A DNA stretch of 64,000 nt from Saccopteryx bilineata (Eukaryota; Chordata; Mammalia; Chiroptera; Emballonuridae). A program made the position numbers and the translations under genes. The notes below the pieces were generated by a model. It did not search any database and had not been told where the DNA came from. It saw only the letters and a list, made by a program, of their open reading frames with translations. The stretch is from assembly GCF_036850765.1 (NCBI RefSeq), contig NC_089493.1:127292239-127356238 (forward strand), given 5' to 3'. Positions 57,443 to 64,000 of this stretch are shown piece after piece (the first letter of the stretch is position 1; the number at the start of each line of letters is the position of its first letter).

Positions 57443-57622
57443 TGCACTAGCTGGGTAACTCAGTCAGTTAGAGCATCATCCCGAAACAACAAGGTTGTGG
57501 GTTCGATTCTGGATCTGGGCACACACAGAAAGCAACCAATGAATGCACAACTAAGTGGAACAAAAAATGAATGCTTCCCTTTCTCTCCCTTCCTCCATAT
57601 CTCTCTAAAATCAATAAATTAA
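57443..57622 (+). mobile_element. SINE-D (Ves-like)
   Basis: GGTAACTCAGTCAGTTAGAG head, GGTTCGATTC box B, GGGCACA, and a CTCTAAAATCAATAAATT end. Confidence 0.88.
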
Positions 57623-57624
57623 AA

Positions 57625-57868
57625 AAATTAAACATGAAAATTCTAATCATGTTCTGTATTAGTAAAGATGTAGGGAAATGAGAACTTTCACAAAATACTA
57701 GTGGAAATGTAATGGTTTTTGAAAAGCAATTTAGTAGCAGCTACCAGTATTTTAAAATATATATTTCCTTAAATCCAGCGATTCATTTTGAGGATTTTAT
57801 CCTTGAAAAATGTACGGAAAGAATGTTACATTATCATTTATAAAAATAAAACAAATGTAATATATTTT
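57625..57868 (+). mobile_element. Probable L1 ORF2 scrap, sense
   Basis: AAAGATGTAGGGAAATGAGA and ATTTTGAGGATTTTATCC fit the degraded sense text of old L1 3' sequence. Confidence 0.4.
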
Positions 57869-57869
57869 T

Positions 57870-58029
57870 AGTGGGTTTTTAAAAAGATTTTATTTATTCA
57901 TTTGAGAGGAGGGAAAAGCAGGAAGCTCCAACTCTCATATGTGCCTTGACCAGGCAAGCCCAAGGTTTCGAACTGGAGACCTCAGCATTCCAGGTCAATG
58001 TTTTATTCACTGCTCCACCACAGGCCAGG
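57870..58029 (-). mobile_element. SINE-C, antisense
   Basis: Target duplication ACAAATGTAATATATTTTTA on both sides. Head complement CCACCACAGGCCAGG. Confidence 0.92.
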
Positions 58030-58059
58030 ACAAATGTAATATATTTTTAATGGAGGAAT

Positions 58060-58550
58060 TTTTTTTTAAGTGAGAAAAAGAAGATTGTGAGACATACTCT
58101 AGCATGCGCCCCAACCAGGATCTACGCAGCAACTACCATCTGGGGCCGATGCTTGAATCAACCAAGCTATCCTAAGTATCCTCAGTGCCTGAGGCCAGTG
58201 CTCTGCCAGTGGTCGGCAAACTCATTAGTCAACAGAAACAAATTTCAACAGTACAACGATTTAAATTTCTTTTGAGAGTCAAATTTTTTAAACTTAAACT
58301 ATATAGTAGGTATATATTGTTATTAATTTAATTAGGGTACTCTTAAGTGCTAGCCTTTGCAGCCCGAACTCAAGGGGCCAAAGAGCCGAGCCGCAGTTTG
58401 CTGATCAGGACCTAACCAATCAAGCCATTGGCTGGAGAAGAGACAGATGGGAGAGAGGGAGGGGAAGAGATGCAGATAGTCACCTCTCATGTGTGCCCTG
58501 ACCAGAAATCGAACCTGGGCCAATGCTCTAACCACAGAGCCAAATGGCCC
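58060..58550 (-). mobile_element. SINE-A-type variant interrupted by hAT element
   Basis: Left part 58065-58206 and right part 58408-58550 make one antisense SINE (ends CACAGAGCCAAATGGCCC), split by the hAT element at 58207. Confidence 0.82.
58207..58404. mobile_element. Short hAT element (CAGTGGTCGGCAAAC family), inside SINE
   Basis: Begins CAGTGGTCGGCAAACTCATT and ends near CCGCAGTTTGCTGATC. Reverse-oriented relative to 20259-20451. The right end is eroded and the target duplication is not clear. Confidence 0.75.
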
Positions 58551-59402
58551 TAATGGGGGAATTTACAGTACACATCCAAGCTATATATTACAAAGTTGTT
58601 AAAAATAATGAGGCACACATAGATACAAACCACAGACTGACATCTATCTGTCAGAGGAAATGGGGTTAGGGGGCTGGATGAAAAAGGTGAAAGAAGCAAG
58701 CAGGAAAAAAAACACCCATAACTCAAGACACTGACAACAGTGTGGTGATGATGGGAGGGAAGGGAGATGGGGGAGGTAGAAGACAGTAATGAGGGGATCA
58801 ACAGTGATGAAAGGAGACTTGACTTGAGGTGGGGAACACACAATACAATATAAAACCATGTCTATTATTCTTGTACATCTAGGTTAACACACCTTTGAAA
58901 TACCAGAAGAATTAATTCTCAATAAAGCACATAATCTTGTTAACTATCATGTTGCTTCCTCCCACCTTCATGTAATCTTCCTTAGTTGCTTCCTAATTTC
59001 AAATGCATAAGAAACTACAAAACTGTTATTCTCCACAGTATTTGAGATATGCTCCCCGACATATGTTGTCACTTTGGTTCAAATAAACTCGTAAATATTC
59101 TCAACAGGTTTGAACATTTCTTACATCAACAATATCATAATTGTACTTGTATGTTTAAAAGCAACACTACATGGACATTTATCTATAGGACTGTAAGCAT
59201 GTAAGAAAAAAGGTCTGAAAATACACAGATTAACAGTTCCTCTGAACAAGACAATAAAACCAGAAATGAGAGACACAGCAGGGAATACAGATAAAAGATG
59301 ATTCTTACTTATGACTTTAATATAATTGTCTTTTTAAATTTAATGTTAACTAATTTATTAGAATAGTTTTCTGGGGAAAATATATCATCTTTGTCTGTCT
59401 AC
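58551..59402. other. Intron 3' of exon b, nothing recognised
   Basis: Unique-looking sequence; no repeat ends or exon. Confidence 0.4.
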
Positions 59403-59519
59403 CTTGGTATTTTGCTCCAAATCTTTACTATTAAGAAGTGCATGATTAATCCGAAAAACTATCCAGTCAAATAGGGCACTGTATAAAGACTTAGCCATGG
59501 AGTTCCTCACTGTCACAGC
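59403..59519 (-). CDS. MYO9A: MYO9A exon b (motor domain, helix before switch II)
   Basis: 117 nt, 39 codons, phase 0-0. It encodes [20 protein letters not shown] followed by [13 protein letters not shown]. This is the highly conserved myosin block R-x-(A/S)-(L/M)-AK-xLYxxLFxW(I/L)VxxIN. The acceptor is TTTCAG behind a clear T-rich tract (59521-59535, read on the minus strand) and the donor is GTAGAC. The exon ends LEQNTK and joins in frame to [10 protein letters not shown] of the next exon, a junction diagnostic for this gene. Confidence 0.95.
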
Positions 59520-59787
59520 CTGAAAAAAAAGAAAAGGTTAGGAGTACAAGTGAAATTGGCAATAATCTTACTAAGCTATTATAACAAAGTGTGTTTTGCT
59601 CTCATTTAAAAAGGAAAGCTTACTGTCATAAATTATATATTTTCTCTCTCAATATACAATAGCCTATAATTATTATAAGTTTTCTACATTCACTCAATAA
59701 TTTAGTCCAACTCAAAGAATCTAGGCTAAAACTGTCTTGAAAGATAAAGGAAAATGTAGGTCACTCAGTTCCAAATAGTTTTATTAA

Positions 59788-60140
59788 GCCTAACTGGTGG
59801 CAGCACAGTGGACAGTGTCAACCTGGGATGCTAAGGACTCAGGTTCGAAACCCAAGGTCACAGGTTGAGGCTCACCAGCTTGATCACAGGGTCACTAGCT
59901 TGATCGTAGGGTTGCTGGCTTGAGCATGGGATCATACACATGAACCTATGGTCACTGGCTTTAAGCCCAAGGTTGCTGGCTTGAGCAAGGGGCCACTGGC
60001 TCAGCTGGAGCCCCCGGTCATGGCACATATTAGAAGCAACTGATGAACAACTAAAGTGACACAACTATAAGATGATGCTTCTCATCTCTCTTCCTTCCTG
60101 TCTACCTTCTCTCTCTCTCTCTCTCTCATTTAAAAAAAAT
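59788..60140 (+). mobile_element. SINE-B, diverged
   Basis: Sense copy in the short intron between exons a and b: head GCCTAACTGGTGGCAGCACA, CT-rich tract and A-tail. Confidence 0.87.
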
Positions 60141-60615
60141 TTTTTTAAATCCCTACTTCTATACACCTATAACAACAATAATGGCTCACTATGGCAATAA
60201 AAGTTCAACTAGAAGCCTCAAAGGTCAGAATAAAAGAAAAAGCAAATAAAAAAAACCCGAAAACATAAGTCAGGAGAGCATGATGGGCAAAAAGAACTGC
60301 CTCAAAAAGGATAATCAATTGGGTCAAGTATTGTTCATTTATAATTCTACCTACCATCTATTCACTCTATGTTAAATATGAAACTTAAGAATGGTGAACA
60401 GATTGAGCTCTTTGAAATAACTGTAAGCCTACTGCTTAAAATCACATTCAACTTAAAGTTTCCAAGCTGATGGAAAATTCACAATCACATTTCAAGGGCC
60501 CAGAAATACTTCAATCAACACCTTCTTGTTATTTCCATTCTGTTAGAAAAATAACACAAACCCAAACTTCTAAAAATGTTCAGAGTACTTTAATCCAAAG
60601 AAAATTTATTCATAC
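60141..60615. other. Intron 3' of exon a, nothing recognised
   Basis: No repeat recognised. Confidence 0.4.
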
Positions 60616-60705
60616 CTCTGCAAGCTTGTATGGTAAAATAAGCTTTTCTCCTACTGTCACGGTCTTCCTTGTAACTAATGCTTCAAACAGCATCTCTTCT
60701 TTAAC
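60616..60705 (-). CDS. MYO9A: MYO9A exon a (motor domain, upper 50-kDa region)
   Basis: 90 nt, 30 codons, phase 0 at both ends. It begins VKEEMLFEALVTRKT and ends YKLAE. This corresponds to the motor segment where most myosins read L..AL..R...T.GE....P, just before the helix carrying the R-(D/N)-(A/S)-(L/M)-AK motif. The acceptor is TATAG with the exon starting at 60705. The donor is GTATGA after 60616. The preceding exon is not recognisable in the remaining 3.3 kb of the window, so it must lie further upstream on the minus strand. Confidence 0.93.
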
Positions 60706-61496
60706 CTATACAGCAAAGCAAATTCAAATATGATTCATAATGATGGTTTGAATTATTTATTAAAAATTCATATAGAGAAGAAATTGAGATTAGCAAATAT
60801 ACAATAGAGAAAAACAGAGATAATACACTGGAAATTCTGAATAGTGGGCAAAGTGTAATATTAGTCTCCAATGCACTTTACTCTCCCCACCCCCAAAAAA
60901 GAAATCAAAGGGTAAATAAAATAGATGGGTCTTTTTAAATTCAAGTTTTATCTTTGGTCATAATGAAGAAACATGTTTCATTATGCAAAATGTGGAAAAT
61001 AGAGAATACAAAAAACATTTTAAGACCTCAACCATAATCCCACAACCTGGAGAAAAGGACTAAACAGTGCCGACACTGCTTCAATTCCAGGAAAACTTCA
61101 CTGGGTACTAATTTATTCTTTATGAAATATCTATCTATTCTAAAACTGTGAAAGCAGGAACGAGAATGATAAACACCAAATTCACACAGCACTGTTTACT
61201 TCTGGTGGGGGTAAAGCATACAGTGAGTTTCAGCTATATACAATATTTCATTATTTGTATGGGAATGTGAGCATGCAGGTGTTGAATATATTTTCTATAT
61301 GTACTGTATGCCAAAAATATTTTATAATTTAACAGAAGAAAATATGTTAAAACTAATTAATACATAAAATGGTAGAATTGATAAATCTAAATGCTCATGC
61401 TTTGAAAATAACAAAAATCTAATAACTTAGCTTTTTTAGACACTAGAAAAAAATTTAGACATTAACATAATATTTACAAAACACACAAAACAATTT
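60706..61496. other. Intron upstream of exon a, nothing recognised
   Basis: AT-rich. I looked for the preceding motor exon here and up to the window end and did not find it. Confidence 0.45.
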
Positions 61497-61499
61497 TTT

Positions 61500-61899
61500 T
61501 TTTAATAATTAAGTGAGAGGTGGGGAGGCAGGCAGGCAGGAAGGCAGAGAGACAACCTCTTGCATGTGTCCAACTGGAATTCACCTGACAAGCACTACAG
61601 AGCAATGTTCTCCGCCCCCACATCTGGGATTGCTGCTCTGTTGCTTGGCAACTGAGCTATTTCAGTGCCTGAGGCTAGGCCAGGGAGCCATGCTCAGCAC
61701 TTGGGGCCACATTGCTTAAATCATTTGAGCCATGGTTGCAGGATGAGAGGAGGGGGGAGAGAGAGAGAAAGAGAGAAAAAGAAGAGGGTGGGGTGAAGAA
61801 GCAGATGGTCGCTTCTCCTATGTGCCCTGACTGGGGATCAAACCCAGGAATTTCACACGCTAGACCATCATTCTACCACTAAGTCAACAGGCCAGAGCC
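61500..61899 (-). mobile_element. SINE-A-type variant, antisense
   Basis: Same variant as 35478 and 51428: AAGTGAGAGGTGGGGAGGC at the left, AACAGGCCAGAGCC at the right. Confidence 0.85.
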
Positions 61900-62001
61900 A
61901 AAAAATAAATTTTAAACACATTTAATCAATATATGACCCCTAGAAAAACACAAATTATCAATGTTAACTCAAGCCAGATTTGAAAATCCTAAAAAAATTT
62001 G

Positions 62002-62330
62002 AGATAGCCTGATCTAGAATACAGAAGATACAGGTTTGACATCTCAAGGTTCCCGGCTTGAGTGTGGGCTCATCCAGCTTGAGCACAGGCTCATCAGCTT
62101 GAGCGTGGGATCAGGGACATGATGACCCCATGTGGCTGGCTTGAAGCCAAGGTCAATGTCTTGAGCCTAAGGTCACTAGTTTGAGCAAGGGGTCACTGGC
62201 CCAGCTGGAGCCCCGAGTCAAGGTACATAAGAGAAAGCAGTCAATGAACAACTAAGGTGCCACAACTAAGAACTGATGCTTCTCATCTTTCTCCCTTTCT
62301 ATCTGTCCCTGTCTCTGTCTTGCTTAAAAA
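62002..62330 (+). mobile_element. SINE-B, head partly deleted
   Basis: Starts GATAGCCTGATCTAGAATAC, so the box-A region is shortened. The rest of the body and A-tail are present. Confidence 0.82.
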
Positions 62331-62403
62331 AAAATTTAGTTAACACAAAATAAACTGAAACGACATCAAATATAGTTGGTCACAGGGCTGCTGTTTTTTT
62401 TTT

Positions 62404-62587
62404 ATTTTTAAAGATTTTATTTATCCATTTTTATTGGGGATGGGGGGGGGAGAGAGAGAGAGAACAGGGGGAGGAGCAGGAAGCATCAACTCCCACATGT
62501 GCCTTGACCAGGCAAGCCCAGGGTTTTGAACCGGCAACCTCAGCATTCCAGGTCAACGCTTTATCCACTGCGCCACCGCAGGTCAGA
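62404..62587 (-). mobile_element. SINE-C, antisense
   Basis: Target duplication GGGCTGCTGTTT on both sides, with a short G-run and GA tract inside. Confidence 0.92.
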
Positions 62588-62639
62588 CCGGGCTGCTGTT
62601 TCTCAAATCTTTATAGAACAGTCTCTGCTAATGATTTTA

Positions 62640-63085
62640 TGGGTTTTTTTTAATTTTTAATTTAAAAATTTGTTTTTAATTTAATTTTTCTCATTTACAA
62701 TTTATACCCATTATCTCTCTGTATCAGTTTCAAATGTACAGCATAGTGGTTAGACAAACATATACTTTACAGTGTTCCCCTGATATTTCCAGTACTCAAC
62801 CTGAACGCTACATTGTTATTACAATATTACTGACTACATTCCCCATACTGTACTTTACATCCCCCATGACTATTTTGTGACTACCAGTCTGTACTTCTTC
62901 ATCCCTCCACCTTTTCGCCAGCCCCTCAACTCCTCCCCTCTGGCAATCATCCATCAGTTCTCTGTATCTGAGTCTGTTTCTATTTTGTTTGTTTATATTG
63001 TTCTTTAAATTCCACACATAAGTGAAATCATAATGGTACCTATCTTTCTCTGACTGACTTATATAGCCTAATATCCTCTCGGTCT
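62640..63085 (-). mobile_element. Older L1 3' portion, antisense
   Basis: Reads like 44640-45060 in the same orientation (TTACAATATTACTGACTACA, then CACATAAGTGAAATCAT), so the two are diverged copies of one L1 segment. Confidence 0.7.
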
Positions 63086-63090
63086 AGATT

Positions 63091-64000
63091 TTTTTTTTTT
63101 TTTTTTTTTTAGATAACTAATTTTAACGGAGTGACATTGATCAATTAGAGTACATAGATTCAGAGAAAACATCTCCAGATCATTTTTTTTATCTTTTTTA
63201 TTTTTTTATTTTTTATTTATTTATTCATTTTTTTAATTCTTTATTTATTTATTCATTTTAGAGAGGAGAGAGAGAGAGACAGAGAGAGACAGAGAGGAGA
63301 GAGTGATAGGGGGGAGGAGCTGGAAGCATCAACTCCCATATGTGCCTTGACCAGGCAAGCCCAGGGTTTCGAACCGGCGACCTCAGCATTTCCAGGTCGA
63401 CGCTTTATCCACTGCGCCACCACAGGTCAGGCTCCAGATCATTTTGACATTTGATTATGTTGTATACCCCTCGCCCAAAGTCAAATTGTCTTCCGACATC
63501 TTCTATTTGGTTTTCTTTGTGCCCCTCCCCTCCCCTCACCCTTTCCTCTCCTTCCTTCCCCTCCCCCCGGTAACCACCACACTCTTGTCCATGTCCATGA
63601 GTCTCAAGTTTGTGTCCCACCTAGGTATAGAATCATACTGTTGGTGGGAAAGTAGTACAAATATTACGGTGGTTCTTCAAAAAAATTAAGAATAGAACCC
63701 AGCAATCCCCTCTACTGGGTATATACTCCCAAAACTCAAAAACATTGGTACGTAAAAAACACATGCAGCTCCATGTTCATTGCAGCATTGTTCACAGTGG
63801 CCAAGACATGGAAACAACCCAAAAGCCCTTCAATAGATGAATGAATAAAGAAGATGTGGTACATATATACTATGGAATTCTACTCAGCCATAAGAAATGA
63901 TGACATAGGATCATTTACAACAACATGGATGGACCTTGATAACATTATACGGAGTGAAATAAGTAAATCAGAAAAAACTGATTCCTTTTTAAATGCAGAA
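63091..64000. mobile_element. L1 insertion with inverted 5' part, cut by window end
   Basis: 63091-63651 (minus the SINE) is L1 3' UTR in antisense starting at a T-run. From about 63652 the sequence switches to sense ORF2 3' coding text (CAGCATTGTTCACAGTGGCC, ACAACATGGATGGACCTTGA) and runs off the window. This is the arrangement expected from a twin-primed, 5'-inverted L1, though two separate insertions are possible. Confidence 0.7.
63195..63430 (-). mobile_element. SINE-C inside L1 3' UTR
   Basis: Antisense copy flanked by CTCCAGATCATTTT on both sides, with an unusually long AT-rich tail. Confidence 0.92.

Larger units (their letters stand above)
1740..60705 (-). other. MYO9A: MYO9A gene, internal segment (9 exons, 8 complete introns)
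   Basis: Class IX unconventional myosin: an actin-based motor that in this family carries a C-terminal RhoGAP domain and acts in Rho signalling at the cytoskeleton. Only motor-domain exons lie in the window; the N-terminal extension, the IQ/neck and the tail with C1 and RhoGAP are outside. The nine exons join without a frame break (phases 0-0, 0-0, 0-0, 0-2, 2-0, 0-1, 1-2, 2-1, then leaving at phase 2), and every border has a GT donor and AG acceptor on the minus strand. Introns are, in order, 1096, 3374, 1148, 5702, 10541, 15479, 12235 and 8249 nt. The match to MYO9A rather than MYO9B is from remembered family sequence: [25 protein letters not shown] and the stretch after the HDDTAPC motif are MYO9A-like. 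No stop or frameshift is seen in any exon, so this looks like the functional gene. Confidence 0.95.

Noticed and set aside
60706..64000. Possible further upstream MYO9A motor exon
   Set aside because: I searched the minus strand for the expected text before VKEEMLFEAL and found none; the space is filled by intron, SINEs and L1.
1..64000. CRISPR arrays, bacterial operons, riboswitches
   Set aside because: The sequence is mammalian intron. Short repeated units are microsatellites or SINE internal repeats without regular spacers.

Overview
The window is mammalian nuclear DNA, almost certainly from a bat. It is one internal stretch of a large gene on the minus strand. Nine short exons encode consecutive, phase-compatible pieces of a class IX myosin motor domain that I identify as MYO9A. 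No other live gene was found. The bat assignment rests on dozens of tRNA-derived SINEs of types I know from bats, plus a large load of hAT and Tc1/mariner DNA transposons. The mix of SINE types suggests a horseshoe or leaf-nosed bat (Rhinolophoidea), but that is inference.

SINE names used below are working labels. SINE-A has a head like CCCTGGCCGGTTGGCTCAG and a body with TTTGCTTCTCCACCC. SINE-B has a head like CCTGACCAGGCGGTGGCGCA, internal repeats of the AGCTTGAGC kind and a body with GATGCTTCTCATCTC. SINE-C has a head like CCTGACCTGTGGTGGCGCAG and a body with GTTGATGCTTCCTGCTCC (Rhin-1-like). SINE-D has a head like GGTAGCTCAGTTGGTTAG (Ves-like).

Layout. MYO9A exons in transcript order, all minus strand: 60616-60705, 59403-59519, 55894-56028, 54624-54745, 48780-48921, 38043-38238, 22444-22563, 10133-10208, 1740-1883. 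Together they give 1142 nt of coding sequence, running from before switch II into the long loop-2 insertion of class IX myosins. Each exon has AG/GT borders and matching phases. The gene's start and end lie outside the window.

The introns hold: (1) a gamma-like (class I) endogenous provirus at 24532-33482 with a 5-bp target duplication, degraded gag, pol and env, and a second solo LTR (32405-33451) inside its 3' LTR; (2) a complete but dead Buster-type hAT transposon at 39860-43252 with an 8-bp duplication, invaded by a 576-bp mariner derivative and an LTR-like block; (3) a GOLGA5 processed pseudogene at about 33579-35475; (4) seven short non-autonomous hAT elements, one pogo-like and one Tigger-like element and a mariner MITE; (5) L1, L2 and MIR relics; (6) about 45 SINEs, many with visible target-site duplications and several nested.

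No undescribed coding system was found. The most unusual objects are the mariner derivative that keeps only an open helix-turn-helix domain between long inverted repeats, and the dense, repeatedly nested Buster-type hAT insertions, several with target duplications fitting nnnTAnnn.
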